Shown in pieces: positions 1 to 7,715 of a stretch of 64,000 bases of DNA. Location: the NCBI GenBank assembly GCA_963658695.1, contig CAVKRN010000003.1, positions 1-64,000 on the forward strand, given 5' to 3'. Below the pieces are notes generated by a model, which saw only the letters and a program-made list of their open reading frames with translations, had not been told where the DNA came from and ran no database searches. Numbering within the stretch: the stretch's first letter is position 1; every line of letters starts with the position of its first letter. Both the position numbers and the translations under genes were made by a program. The stretch is from CAG-791 sp963658695. Its GTDB lineage: Bacteria; Bacillota; Clostridia; Lachnospirales; Lachnospiraceae.

Positions 1-126
1 ATGTGCGAGTCCGCAATATTCCGCAAATGACTTTTGCGTCATGCCCTTTTCTTTCTTCAAAATCTCAACACGCTCACGAAAAATCGCAATCGGCTCCTTT
101 TCCTTTTCGTTCCTTTTTGCGTCCAT
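1..126 (-). CDS. XRE-family repressor of an integrative element (partial)
   Basis: Only the first 42 codons are in the window; the gene starts at 126 and runs off the left edge. After a charged, lysine-rich start the protein enters an XRE/Cro-C1 type helix-turn-helix (about residues 15-42, with KGMTQKSFAEYCGLAH). It is divergent from the excisionase-like gene at 313, the usual arrangement of an immunity repressor facing the early genes of a temperate phage or integrative element. The repressor role is inferred from family and position; the C-terminal half cannot be judged. Confidence 0.7.
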   Translation of the reverse strand, partial: MDAKRNEKEKEPIAIFRERVEILKKEKGMTQKSFAEYCGLAH

Positions 127-312
127 AGCACCCTCACTTTGACAAAACAAGCAAATAACTGGTTACAAATGCGCATATCTGCAAAAAGCAGAATGCAATT
201 TCAGACATAGACAAAAACATGCTGATATGACAAAATTATGTCAGTTCAAACAAATAGTGCAAATAGCACTAGCGATATGTCAACATTCTACAGGAGAGGA
301 CGAGATTTAACA
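127..312. promoter_or_regulatory. Divergent control region with dyad operators
   Basis: This gap separates the divergent repressor and excisionase-like genes. It holds two dyads: TGACA at 228-232 with TGTCA at 239-243 (near-perfect 16-bp palindrome), and AGTGC at 256-260 with GCACT at 266-270. A further ATGTCA half-site lies at 276-281. A TTGACA hexamer is at 139-144 without a convincing -10 box. These are plausible sites for the XRE repressor, by inference. Confidence 0.45.
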
Positions 313-513
313 ATGAGAAAAACAAGGAGCATCGAGACTGAAAGAAAACTCACCGTCGACATTAGGGAGCTGCAGGGCATGCTTTCTGTTGGTCAGCAAA
401 GCGCGGCAGCGATTGGAGAGGCAGCAGGGGCTGTTGTACGAATCGGACGCCGCAAGCTTTATCGAGTGGACCGAGTTGAGGCGTATATCAACCATCTGAC
501 GGAAACAGCTTAA
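313..513 (+). CDS. Small excisionase-like DNA-binding protein
   Basis: A 66-residue basic protein resembling excisionase/MerR-like small regulators of Firmicutes integrative elements. The middle part (MLSVGQQSAAAIGEAAG) fits a winged-helix entry, and VRIGRRKLYRVDRVEAYI fits the wing plus C-terminal helix typical of excisionase-family proteins. The start at 313 is preferred because AGGAGAGGA lies at 292-300; an in-frame ATG at 238 would include the putative operators. It heads the rightward early gene set. It could instead be an activator; excision function is inference. Confidence 0.65.
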   Translation: MRKTRSIETERKLTVDIRELQGMLSVGQQSAAAIGEAAGAVVRIGRRKLYRVDRVEAYINHLTETA

Positions 514-530
514 CGAGTTAGGGGGCGTGC

Positions 531-1203
531 ATGAACAACATGAACAATGGGTGGATAAAGATACCGCGGAGTGTCGCGGAACAATCATGGTTTGGAATTC
601 CGAACGATATGTGTCTTTTTATCCATTTAATTATGGCTGCAAACTTTACTACTGGGTATTTCAAAGGGGTGGAGATCAAGCGCGGTCAACTGATGCGATC
701 ACTGGATGAATTAGCACGGAAAACGGGGCTCTCGAAAAGCATGGTCCGCACATCGTTGCAACATCTGATTGCGGCACACGAGATCACACAGATTCAAACA
801 CACGTCGGAAATCTCATAACCATTCAGAATTACGGGGTTTTCGCAGGGGATAAGACTGCAGATCGCACAATTATTCGCACAGAGCAGCGCACATGGATCG
901 CAGACGAATCGCACATGGATCGCACTGATATAAAGAAGAAAAAGAAAGAGATAAAGAAAAAATATGGATTATTCAGGCATGTCTGCCTTTCCGACAAGGA
1001 GCTTGAACAGCTGACGAGACAGTTCGGGGAAGAAGAACGTGATTCGTGGATTCGGAAGGTAGACGAATATTGTGAGCGGACGGGGAAGACATACCGGAAC
1101 TATGCGCTGACGATCACAAGCTGGGCAAAANNNNNNNNNNGGAACAAACAGCGAGAAAGATGGAGTGGTGGATTATGAAGAATGGGCGCGGCAATACCAG
1201 TGA
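531..1203 (+). CDS. Replication initiator / phage-like replisome organiser (broken by assembly gap)
   Basis: The N-terminal 130 residues look like a winged-helix replication protein of small phages and integrative elements (GWIKIPRSVAEQSWF, then DELARKTGLSKSMVRTSLQHL as a helix-turn-helix). The C-terminal part (WIRKVDEYCERTGKTYRNY, ALTITSWAK) is typical of phage replication proteins that recruit a helicase loader. A run of ten N at 1131-1140 interrupts the gene. Past the gap, the frame giving DYEEWARQYQ and a TGA at 1201-1203 fits the family end better than the nominal frame, so the true gap length is probably not ten. The DnaC-like gene overlaps its end. Confidence 0.7.
1131..1140. other. 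Assembly gap (10 N)
   Basis: Ten consecutive N interrupt the replication gene. The downstream coding frame does not match the upstream one if exactly ten bases are counted, so the number is a placeholder. Coordinates to the right are nominal. Confidence 0.95.
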
Positions 1204-1975
1204 CAGCTACAAGGTCCTGTCCCGAAGCGAAGTGGCCTCACAAGGTGAGGTCGGGATCTTGGAGACTCAAATTCGCGAGGTTGATACGATGGACGGAAGG
1301 AAAGCCACCTATCAGGCGGATTTCTGGTATCGGCAGGGATGTGATAACTCTGACCGTGTACAGCGGTCGTGGATGCCGAAGGAATACCATGGCAAGCATC
1401 TTTCGGTGTTTGACTGGGGACGATATCCCACGCAAACAGAACCATCACGGGAACTTGCTATCGAATTCGTGGAGCAGTATCAGGAAATGTTTGTTCCACA
1501 GCATCGAGGACTCTACATCTACTCTGCAGTCAAGGGGTCAGGGAAAACGCTGCTTGCGTGTTGTCTTGCTAACGAAGTTGCTAACCGATACGGGGTTAAT
1601 ATCAAGTTTACGAGCGAAACGGATTATCTGGATCAGATCAAGAACGAGGAATATAAGCGGACATGCAAGGACTGCAGCTTGCTTGTGATCGACGATTTTG
1701 GGGTGTCGAAACAAGAAAAGGAGTGGACCGTGAATGCGCTCTATGGGCTGATTAACTGTCGAAATTCTGAAATGAGGACTACGGTTATTACTTCCAACCT
1801 GCCGCTGAGTACGAAGAACCTTGACGATCGGATCATGTCGCGAGTTCGAGAAATGTGTTTGGAGCTTCGCTTACCGGAATACTCCGTGCGTGACGCTTTG
1901 ACAAAAGAGAGCAATCAGCGGTTCATAGAGCAGTTGAGAGCCAATAGGCAAGGGCAACGAAGGAAAACGGGCTAA
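1175..1975 (+). CDS. DnaC/IstB-like ATP-binding helicase loader
   Basis: AAA+ ATPase of the DnaC type, about 266 residues. Walker A is VKGSGKTLLA, Walker B is LLVIDDFG, and the sensor region reads TTVITSNLPL followed by the arginine-containing DDRIMSRVREMC. Such proteins load the replicative helicase for phage or element replication. The ATG at 1175 has GGAG at 1162-1165; an in-frame ATG at 1160 is an alternative. It overlaps the end of the preceding replication gene, suggesting translational coupling. IstB-type loaders are similar, but no transposase is nearby. Confidence 0.85.
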   Translation: MKNGRGNTSDSYKVLSRSEVASQGEVGILETQIREVDTMDGRKATYQADFWYRQGCDNSDRVQRSWMPKEYHGKHLSVFDWGRYPTQTEPSRELAIEFVEQYQEMFVPQHRGLYIYSAVKGSGKTLLACCLANEVANRYGVNIKFTSETDYLDQIKNEEYKRTCKDCSLLVIDDFGVSKQEKEWTVNALYGLINCRNSEMRTTVITSNLPLSTKNLDDRIMSRVREMCLELRLPEYSVRDALTKESNQRFIEQLRANRQGQRRKTG

Positions 1976-2003
1976 AATTACGCTAGGCACCAGAAACAGT
2001 AAA

Positions 2004-2023
2004 GGGCCGCGATACGGCGGCCC
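2004..2023. other. GC-rich hairpin
   Basis: GGGCCGC at 2004-2010 pairs with GCGGCCC at 2017-2023 around a six-base loop. No T-run follows, so intrinsic termination is uncertain; it may be a processing or pausing structure between the loader gene and the next gene. Confidence 0.4.
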
Positions 2024-2095
2024 AACACCTGCGAGACAGATGTTAATTATTCTGCAAGGACGATTGTAACACATGGACTTATAGCAGGTGGAGCG

Positions 2096-2500
2096 ATGCG
2101 CGATATTAGACCATTGTCACAGAAAAACCCGTACAGTTTGCCAAAGGAAGAGGCTCTAACCGTATACCATTACTGCCGCTGTTATCCTGAGTGGGAAAAG
2201 GAACTGCGGAGCAGGTCACTTATACGCGGAGTTTCTTACGATCAAGAGAAGGTACAGGGGAACAGAATAGCAGACGCAACAGCGGATCAGGCAATTCGCA
2301 ACAAGCAGCTAGCCGACAAGCTGCAGCTGATTGATGAGGCGATCATGGATGTTATTCCTGAGGTTTCCGACTACATGAAGCGGAATATCTGCTATGGGGT
2401 GTCTTTTCATGCGTTGGAGATGGACGGACTACCGATGTGCAGAGAGACTTTCTACAAGTACAGGCAAAAGACATACAAGACAATCGCGTTAAGGATGTGA
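2096..2500 (+). CDS. Hypothetical element-borne protein
   Basis: A 134-residue, mostly helical charged protein preceded by AGGTGGAG. The tail (GLPMCRETFYKYRQKTYKTI) resembles the C-terminal region of small phage late-gene regulators and sigma-like helix-turn-helix proteins, where a serine/cysteine-rich turn precedes an aromatic helix. That similarity is weak and no firm family can be named. Its position after replication genes and before the integrase marks it as part of the element. Confidence 0.6.
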   Translation: MRDIRPLSQKNPYSLPKEEALTVYHYCRCYPEWEKELRSRSLIRGVSYDQEKVQGNRIADATADQAIRNKQLADKLQLIDEAIMDVIPEVSDYMKRNICYGVSFHALEMDGLPMCRETFYKYRQKTYKTIALRM

Positions 2501-2757
2501 ACGGCTACACAGAGCAGCGCCGGCACTTTCACGGACAATTTGCTGCAGTGAACAAGGTATAGCCGCTAAAGGGGGCAGAATGGCCCTAGAATCGATTTTT
2601 AGACACAAATGGATAAGGGGACGAAGAACTACCGAACAGGCGAAAAACAGGCGAGAGGGGCCTAAAAAACGAGGGCACCAAACAGGGAAAGGACTAATAG
2701 AGGTAAGGTCAAGGCAAGGTCAAGGTGGCAGCAGGAGTTTTTCCGACAAAATAAAAA
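2501..2757. other. Non-coding stretch with short direct repeats
   Basis: No convincing gene lies here. An open frame at 2580-2768 has a very basic, low-complexity product and weak start context. Two adjacent 11-bp direct repeats, GGTAAGGTCAA (2702-2712) and GGCAAGGTCAA (2713-2723), are followed by a partial third unit. Iteron-like use in replication is a guess only. Confidence 0.35.
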
Positions 2758-2781
2758 GGAACCTGTAATATAACAGGCTCC
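2758..2781 (-). terminator. Rho-independent terminator of the RHH gene
   Basis: GGAACCTGT (2758-2766) and ACAGGCTCC (2773-2781) form a stem with one mismatch and a six-base loop. On the minus strand the stem is followed by TTTTTATTTT, an excellent terminator for the leftward gene at 2827-3039. On the plus strand only a weak CTTTCTT tract follows. Confidence 0.8.
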
Positions 2782-2826
2782 CTTTCTTGTTAGAGGCGTG
2801 CAACCTCTGTTGGCAAAGTCATTGTA

Positions 2827-3039
2827 TCATACTGGATTATCTTTTTCACGCTCCATGCGTTGTTCTATGGCAGTCAGGGCGTACACGTTCATGTTCTCCC
2901 CTGCTGCCGCTGCCGCAGCCTGTATCGCTGCCTTTTTCTCTTTTGATGTTCGGACGCAGATTGTCCCCAAGGATTCGAGATATTTCTTTTGTGCTCTTGC
3001 CTGAGCCTCTGTATACGGCCTTTTTTTCTTCTCTCTCAT
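2827..3039 (-). CDS. Arc-like ribbon-helix-helix DNA-binding protein
   Basis: A 70-residue basic protein. The pattern ARAQKKYLESLGTICVRTSKE gives the short beta strand, and KAAIQAAAAAAGENMNVYAL, TAIEQRMERE the two helices of the ribbon-helix-helix fold common in Firmicutes mobile elements (Arc/MetJ/CopG superfamily). Such proteins bind operator DNA as dimers, often as antitoxins or element copy regulators. No toxin gene adjoins it, so a stand-alone regulator is more likely. It is transcribed against its neighbours and ends in a strong terminator. Confidence 0.75.
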   Translation of the reverse strand: MREKKKRPYTEAQARAQKKYLESLGTICVRTSKEKKAAIQAAAAAAGENMNVYALTAIEQRMEREKDNPV

Positions 3040-3110
3040 CCGTTGATACTCCCGTGAAAATCTACACTATGACTGAAAGTATAGCGGTTTTATCTATAGG
3101 AGTATAGACA

Positions 3111-3194
3111 ATGAAAAAGATTGAGACTTGCGTATCTATATATAGAGTTATATTCTGTGAATACAACATGATGGAAACAGTCAAGAAAGGATAA
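3111..3194 (+). CDS. Possible 27-residue peptide
   Basis: ATG at 3111 is preceded by AGGAG at 3099-3103 in a region otherwise without genes. The frame ends with TAA at 3192-3194, three bases before the ATG of the next gene, as expected for a coupled pair. The peptide starts MKKIETCVSIYRV and has no recognisable domain. It may be a leader peptide or chance. Confidence 0.3.
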   Translation: MKKIETCVSIYRVIFCEYNMMETVKKG

Positions 3195-3197
3195 AAC

Positions 3198-3386
3198 ATG
3201 GATACAACAGCTTACAGGTGGGGAAATCCTGCCGCCCTGCTGCCGTATATCACAAGGGCAGGGGAAGAAACACAAGTACCAGAATACGCGATCCGACTAC
3301 TAAATGCATTTGAGCAGCTAACGGATGAACAGAAAGAGGCCCTGACAATTTGCGCGGTCAGCATGGCGCGAGAATCTGACAAGTAA
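3198..3386 (+). CDS. Small hypothetical protein of the element
   Basis: A 62-residue protein beginning MDTTAYRWGNPAALLPY and containing an amphipathic segment (RLLNAFEQLTDEQKEALTI). AGAAAGGA stands 7-14 bases before the ATG. No family is recognised. The EQLTDEQKEAL-type helix is common in small regulators of Firmicutes phages, but no role can be given. It lies between the RHH gene and the integrase. Confidence 0.5.
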   Translation: MDTTAYRWGNPAALLPYITRAGEETQVPEYAIRLLNAFEQLTDEQKEALTICAVSMARESDK

Positions 3387-3497
3387 TGCGGCCCCGATGT
3401 TACGAAAAACGTTATGCATAGCAACATGGACGGAATGCATTACACAGAATCAGATATAAAACAGCGGCTTTTGTTCGCGACAGACGGACAAAACACG

Positions 3498-3532
3498 GTT
3501 TTATGCATGTTTTCTTTGGAAATGCATAAAAC
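3498..3532. repeat. 11-bp inverted repeat upstream of integrase
   Basis: GTTTTATGCAT (3498-3508) and ATGCATAAAAC (3522-3532) are perfect inverted repeats around 13 bases. A third TTATGCAT occurs at about 3411. Repeated sites of this type upstream of a tyrosine integrase suit arm-type binding sites or an excisionase/repressor operator (inference). Confidence 0.5.
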
Positions 3533-3578
3533 AGAAAATAGGACACGTGAAAAACGTTGAAAACAAAGGATTTTTGAC

Positions 3579-3612
3579 AACTATTCGTAAAATGTAACTT
3601 TGACGAATAGTT
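3579..3612. repeat. 10-bp inverted repeat upstream of integrase
   Basis: AACTATTCGT (3579-3588) and ACGAATAGTT (3603-3612) are perfect inverted repeats with a 14-base spacer, and a TTGACA overlaps the left arm at 3575-3580. The site is 38 bases before the integrase start and probably controls int or forms part of the attachment region. Confidence 0.5.
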
Positions 3613-3649
3613 ACGGATCGCAACAAGCGAACAGCGAGAGGGCGTGCAA

Positions 3650-4762
3650 ATGGCTAGAGTGGCAGCAGGATGTGTAAAGAGAAAGGATGGACGGCTACAA
3701 TATCGCTTTACGGTGAACGGAGTGCGATACACGGTTTATGGATGGAATGCGGCAGAGATACGTGAGAAGGAGAAAAAGAAACGTGAGGAGATAGAAACGG
3801 GCCTTGCTGCAAGGGGACGGACCGTAAAACTCCGCGACTATGTGACGCGTTGGATTGAAAACAAAGAGGGAACCATAAAAGATTCATCGATTCAAACCTA
3901 CAAAAAATCGTTTCCAACAATACTTGATGTTCAGATAGGCCAAAAATGCTTTGGCGATATGCGGTTGATCGACATAGAAACACAGGATATTAGAGCGGTT
4001 CAGAAAGCATTAGCTCACAGGAACACAATCCACACAACCAATCATTACATCGGGCTTCTGTCTAGCGTGATGCATTCTGCGGTTAGCGTGGATCGGATTA
4101 TTACATTCAATCCGGTTGAGGCGGTAAAGCCTTTAAGGGACACTAGGCCATCAGCAAGGGAGAACATACACAGAGCGTTGACCAAAGAAGAAACTAACGC
4201 ATTTTTTGAGCATTGCGGCGATTCGTGGTATAAACCATTGTTTCGGTTCCTGCTTCTGACAGGATGCAGGATTGGAGAAGCAGGAGCGTTACAGGTGAGA
4301 GATGTTCACAGAGAAGAGATAGCAATACTGCGAACACTCACGAACACAGGCGAGGGAGTAACGATTGGGGACAGTACGAAAACAGAATCAGGGCGGCGCG
4401 AAATACCGTTATCGGACGAGCTACGCGAAGTAATCACAGAGCAGCGAAGAAGAAATGCGTTATTTTTCGGAAGTGTGGAGAGCGTAACAGACACGATTTT
4501 CAAATCTATTCGGGGCGGCGTATTTTACAACATGACGATTAATACTGAGATACGGAAGATATGTGACCAAGCAGGGATTGAGCCATTTACGGCGCATGCA
4601 TTCCGCGATACGTTCGCGACGCGTTGTGTCGAGTCAGGAATGAACTTCAAAACGCTTCAGACGATCATGGGCCACGCTGATATACGAATGACGATGAATC
4701 TATACGCGCATGTCATGAAGGACACCAAGCGAGAGGAACTGCAAGCGGTCAACTTCTATTGA
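3650..4762 (+). CDS. int: Tyrosine recombinase (site-specific integrase)
   Basis: Phage-type integrase of 370 residues. The N-terminal 55 residues are the arm-binding AP2-like/N-terminal domain (RKDGRLQYRFTVNGVRYTVYG), followed by a core-binding SAM-like domain and a catalytic domain from about residue 175. Catalytic residues are visible: Arg in LTGCRIGEAG, His-x-x-Arg in HAFRDTFATR, His in MGHADIRMT and Tyr in MNLYAHVM. The ATG at 3650 has GAGAGGG upstream; GTG at 3644 is in frame. It is the last gene of the element and lies against the groES promoter, so it probably integrates near there. Confidence 0.93.
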   Translation: MARVAAGCVKRKDGRLQYRFTVNGVRYTVYGWNAAEIREKEKKKREEIETGLAARGRTVKLRDYVTRWIENKEGTIKDSSIQTYKKSFPTILDVQIGQKCFGDMRLIDIETQDIRAVQKALAHRNTIHTTNHYIGLLSSVMHSAVSVDRIITFNPVEAVKPLRDTRPSARENIHRALTKEETNAFFEHCGDSWYKPLFRFLLLTGCRIGEAGALQVRDVHREEIAILRTLTNTGEGVTIGDSTKTESGRREIPLSDELREVITEQRRRNALFFGSVESVTDTIFKSIRGGVFYNMTINTEIRKICDQAGIEPFTAHAFRDTFATRCVESGMNFKTLQTIMGHADIRMTMNLYAHVMKDTKREELQAVNFY

Positions 4763-4855
4763 GAACAGGTGGCGTACAGATTGGCGTACAACCCACGTAA
4801 GGCCTGAAAACAAAGGCGTCTATTATTAAGAAATGATAAACTATTTTTTTAATTC

Positions 4856-4884
4856 TTGCATTCCCTTTAGTACCGTACTATTAT
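4856..4884 (+). promoter_or_regulatory. groES-groEL promoter (sigma-A type)
   Basis: TTGCAT (4856-4861), a 17-base spacer and TATTAT (4879-4884) make a good vegetative promoter. It lies directly upstream of the CIRCE operator and begins only 94 bases after the integrase stop codon. Confidence 0.8.
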
Positions 4885-4896
4885 AACTACTGTCGA

Positions 4897-4923
4897 TTAG
4901 CACTCGAGTAAAAAGAGTGCTAA
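4897..4923. promoter_or_regulatory. CIRCE operator (HrcA-binding site)
   Basis: TTAGCACTC (4897-4905), nine bases, GAGTGCTAA (4915-4923): an exact CIRCE element. HrcA represses heat-shock operons through this site in Firmicutes. It sits about 12 bases after the -10 box of the groES promoter, so HrcA would block initiation. Confidence 0.95.
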
Positions 4924-5009
4924 CAACCCAAGCATTACGTAAGATCGGATTGCTTATATTGGTGAGAACGCTGGCAGGGCGGGCTCGATATTTTTAAGGA
5001 GGCATCATT

Positions 5010-5300
5010 ATGAAGTTAGTTCCGTTGGAAGACAGAGTTGTTCTGAAGGCACTGGAGGCGGAGACCACAACTGCATCCGGCATTGTGATTCCCGGCGCTG
5101 AGAAGGAGAAGCCCCAGCAGGCTGAGGTCGTAGCAGTAGGACCTGGCAAGACCGCAGACGATGGAAAGCTGATCCCGATGCAGGTAAAGGTCGGCGACAA
5201 GGTTGTTTATTCCAAGTATTCCGGAACTGAGGTGAAGCTCAGCGAGGATGAGACTTACACCATTGTTCGCCAGAGTGACATTCTGGCAGTTATGGAATAA
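5010..5300 (+). CDS. groES: Co-chaperonin GroES
   Basis: A 96-residue GroES/Hsp10 that caps GroEL and closes the folding chamber in the cytoplasm. It starts MKLVPLEDRVVLKALE. The mobile-loop region is around residues 17-32 (AETTTASGIVIPGAEKEKP) and the usual end DILAVME is present. AAGGAGG lies just before the ATG. It is first in the CIRCE-controlled groES-groEL operon. Length and sequence are ordinary for the family. Confidence 0.97.
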   Translation: MKLVPLEDRVVLKALEAETTTASGIVIPGAEKEKPQQAEVVAVGPGKTADDGKLIPMQVKVGDKVVYSKYSGTEVKLSEDETYTIVRQSDILAVME

Positions 5301-5304
5301 GAGT

Positions 5305-5376
5305 AGCTGTGCAGAGTCAGACATAGGGAACGCTGCATAGCGGTGGTTTTGCAAAAGGGACTCTGAATCGTTACGA
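5305..5376. repeat. Family B palindromic intergenic repeat, copy 1
   Basis: Lies between groES and groEL. The core GCTGCATAGCGGTGGTTTTG followed by CTCTGAATCGTTACG matches the copy at 28557-28617. Outer ends (GTGCAGAGTC and GACTCTGAAT) can pair, so the RNA could fold into a hairpin between the two chaperonin genes. Confidence 0.6.
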
Positions 5377-5435
5377 ATAAGACAATAGACGTACGAAGGG
5401 ATGTTTGGATTTTTAGAAACAGGAGGCTGTGAATT

Positions 5436-7055
5436 ATGGCTAAGGATTTAAAGATGGGTACAGATGCAAGAGTTGCTCTTGCAGGCGGCGTGAACAAACT
5501 GGCAGATACCGTGAAGATTACTCTGGGACCGAAGGGACGCAACGTTGTTCTGGACAAGAGCTACGGCGCTCCGACTATTACAAATGATGGTGTTACCATT
5601 GCAAAGGAAATCGAGCTGGAAGACGAGTTCGAGAACATGGGCGCACAGATCATCCGTGAGGCTGCTTCCAAGACCAACGATGTTGCCGGTGACGGAACCA
5701 CAACGGCTACCGTTCTTGCACAGGCAATGATCAACGAGGGTATGAAGAACCTGGCAGCAGGTGCAAACCCCATCGTGCTCCGCAAAGGTATGAAGAAGGC
5801 TACTGATGCTGCTGTTGCTTCTATTAAGAGCATGAGCACCACGGTAAAGGGCAAGGAAGACATCGAGAAGGTCGCTACCATCTCTTCCGGCGATGCAGAG
5901 GTCGGCAAGATGATCGCTGATGCAATGGAGAAGGTTTCCAAGGATGGTGTTATCACCATCGAGGAGTCCAAGACCATGAAGACCGAGCTGGATCTGGTGG
6001 AAGGCATGCAGTTCGATCGCGGCTACATCAGTGCTTACATGTGCAATGATACCGAGAAGATGGTTGCAAACCTGGAGGATCCTTACATCCTGATTACGGA
6101 TAAGAAGATCTCTAACATTCAGGATATTCTGCCGGTACTGGAGCAGATCGTAAAGATGGGCGCAAAGCTTCTGATCATCGCTGAGGATGTTGAGGGCGAG
6201 GCTCTGACCACCCTGATCGTCAACAAGCTCCGCGGAACCTTTGATGTTGTAGCTGTGAAGGCACCTGGCTACGGTGATCGCAGAAAGGCAATGCTGGAGG
6301 ATATCGCAATCCTGACCGGCGGACAGGTAATCTCTTCTGATCTTGGACTGGAGCTTAAGGACGCTACGATTGAGCAGCTTGGCCGCGCAAAGAGCGTCAA
6401 GATTGAGAAGGAAAACACCACCATCGTGGATGGCGAGGGCGATAAGAACGCACTGCACGACAGAATCGAGCAGATCAAGAAGCAGATTGCAGATACCAAG
6501 TCTGATTTTGACAAGGAGAAGCTGCAGGAGCGCCTTGCAAAGCTCAGCGGCGGCGTAGGCGTTATCCGTGTCGGCGCTGCAACCGAGACAGAGATGAAGG
6601 AAGCGAAGTACCGCATGGAGGATGCTCTGAATGCAACGAAGGCTGCAGTAGAAGAGGGCGTTATCTTCGGCGGCGGCTCTGCTTACATTCACTCCCAGAA
6701 GGCGGTTGAGGCTGTCATTGAGACACTCTCCGGCGATGAGAAGACGGGTGCCGGTATCATCCTGAAGGCTCTGGAGGCTCCGCTGTACAACATCGCAGCA
6801 AATGCTGGTCTGGACGGATCCGTTATCGTCAACAAGGTAAAGGAATCTGCTGAGGGCATTGGCTTTGACGCTTACACAGAAGAGTACGTCAACATGATGG
6901 ATGACGGTGTTCTGGATCCGGTAAAGGTAACAAGAAGCGCACTGCAGAATGCTTGCTCGGTAGCATCCACGTTCCTGACAACGGAAGCTGCTGTTGCCAA
7001 CATCAAAGAGCCTGCAGCTGCTGCACCGGCACAGGGCGCAGGCATGGGCTATTAA
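5436..7055 (+). CDS. groEL: Chaperonin GroEL
   Basis: A 539-residue Hsp60 subunit forming the double-ring ATP-driven folding machine. ATP-site motifs are visible (LGPKGRNVVLDK near residue 30 and AGDGTTTATVLAQ near 85), the apical domain follows from about 190, and the C-terminus is a short GAGMGY tail. AGGAGG precedes the ATG. It is cotranscribed with groES and followed by a strong terminator. Long antisense open frames over it are side effects of codon bias. Confidence 0.98.
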   Translation: MAKDLKMGTDARVALAGGVNKLADTVKITLGPKGRNVVLDKSYGAPTITNDGVTIAKEIELEDEFENMGAQIIREAASKTNDVAGDGTTTATVLAQAMINEGMKNLAAGANPIVLRKGMKKATDAAVASIKSMSTTVKGKEDIEKVATISSGDAEVGKMIADAMEKVSKDGVITIEESKTMKTELDLVEGMQFDRGYISAYMCNDTEKMVANLEDPYILITDKKISNIQDILPVLEQIVKMGAKLLIIAEDVEGEALTTLIVNKLRGTFDVVAVKAPGYGDRRKAMLEDIAILTGGQVISSDLGLELKDATIEQLGRAKSVKIEKENTTIVDGEGDKNALHDRIEQIKKQIADTKSDFDKEKLQERLAKLSGGVGVIRVGAATETEMKEAKYRMEDALNATKAAVEEGVIFGGGSAYIHSQKAVEAVIETLSGDEKTGAGIILKALEAPLYNIAANAGLDGSVIVNKVKESAEGIGFDAYTEEYVNMMDDGVLDPVKVTRSALQNACSVASTFLTTEAAVANIKEPAAAAPAQGAGMGY

Positions 7056-7108
7056 TTCCTGAGGAATACAAAAGCCGACGCGATTTGCGTGATAGAGAAA
7101 AATGTTGG

Positions 7109-7138
7109 AAGAGGAGATGGGATATACCGTCTCCTCTT
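7109..7138 (+). terminator. Terminator of groES-groEL
   Basis: AAGAGGAGA (7109-7117) pairs perfectly with TCTCCTCTT (7130-7138), and the stem is followed by TTG. It lies 54 bases after the groEL stop codon. Confidence 0.85.
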
Positions 7139-7233
7139 TTGTTATGGTGTAGGTGCTTGTCGACGACGTGGGCTGGCGGGTGCCGGTACTGTAATTGCGG
7201 TTATACGGCGTTTCTTTTTATGCCGCAAGGTAG
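7139..7233. other. Intergenic spacer with possible decayed family A repeat
   Basis: Between the groEL terminator and the perR-like promoter. The segment GGGCTGGCGGGTGCCGGTAC followed by TGTAATTGC (about 7170-7198) resembles the end of the family A repeat (GCTGGCGGGCGTCTGTACAG then TAAT), but with several changes. Confidence 0.3.
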
Positions 7234-7284
7234 TTGACAAATGTTCTAATTAAGATATAATCCTAATTAAGGATAATTCCTAAC
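7234..7284 (+). promoter_or_regulatory. Promoter and palindromic operator of the perR-like gene
   Basis: TTGACA (7234-7239), 16 bases and TATAAT (7256-7261) are a consensus sigma-A promoter. The -10 box is embedded in an AT-rich palindrome with outer arms TAATTA at about 7248 and 7265, and a second dyad (TTAAGGATAATTCCTAA) overlaps it. Per/Fur boxes are AT-rich palindromes of this kind, so autoregulation is likely (inference). Confidence 0.7.
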
Positions 7285-7300
7285 AAAAGAGAACGGTGCC

Positions 7301-7693
7301 ATGAGTCAGATACGAAGAAATACCATTCAAAAGGACCTGGTTCGCAATGCGGTGTACGAGATGAAACGACATGTCACTGCGGACGAGGTGTATGAATTCA
7401 TTCGGAAGGATCACCCGACGATCGGAAAGGGGACGGTCTACCGGAATCTTGGGATTTTGACGGAAGAGGGAACTGTTCGAAAGGTAGAAGTCCCGGACGG
7501 CCCGGACCGATTCGATTTTACATTGCCCAATCACTATCATGTCCGCTGCGTACATTGCGGAGAGGTGTTTGATGTAGATATGGACGTGTTGTCGGATCTG
7601 GAAGAGAGAATACACGATACACATGGAATGAAATTCCTGGGGTACGATATTTTTTTCAAGGGAATCTGTCCGGAATGTCAGAGACGAGTGTAA
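7301..7693 (+). CDS. perR: Fur-family regulator, PerR-like
   Basis: A 130-residue Fur-superfamily repressor. The N-terminal winged helix includes HVTADEVYEFIRKDHPTIGKGTVYRNL. The dimerisation domain has histidines in LPNHYHVRC and two structural zinc Cys pairs, CVHCG and CPECQ. PerR senses peroxide by metal-catalysed histidine oxidation; a rubrerythrin gene follows 22 bases after the stop, supporting PerR over Fur or Zur. Its own promoter contains palindromes that could be Per boxes. The exact metal and paralogue cannot be decided from sequence alone. Confidence 0.8.
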   Translation: MSQIRRNTIQKDLVRNAVYEMKRHVTADEVYEFIRKDHPTIGKGTVYRNLGILTEEGTVRKVEVPDGPDRFDFTLPNHYHVRCVHCGEVFDVDMDVLSDLEERIHDTHGMKFLGYDIFFKGICPECQRRV

Positions 7694-7715
7694 TTTAAGA
7701 AAAAGGAGAAAGAAC

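Noticed and set aside
2580..2768. 62-codon open frame in the integrative element
   Set aside because: Very basic low-complexity product, poor start context, and its end runs into a terminator of the opposite gene.
1..4762. Complete prophage
   Set aside because: No capsid, portal, terminase or tail genes are in view. Only early, replication and integration functions are present, and the left side is outside the window.
5448..6692. 414-codon open frame antisense to groEL
   Set aside because: A shadow of the highly expressed groEL; no start context and a Cys/His/Leu-rich nonsense composition.
6953..7237. 94-codon open frame over the groEL end
   Set aside because: Overlaps groEL and its terminator, with no ribosome site or family match.
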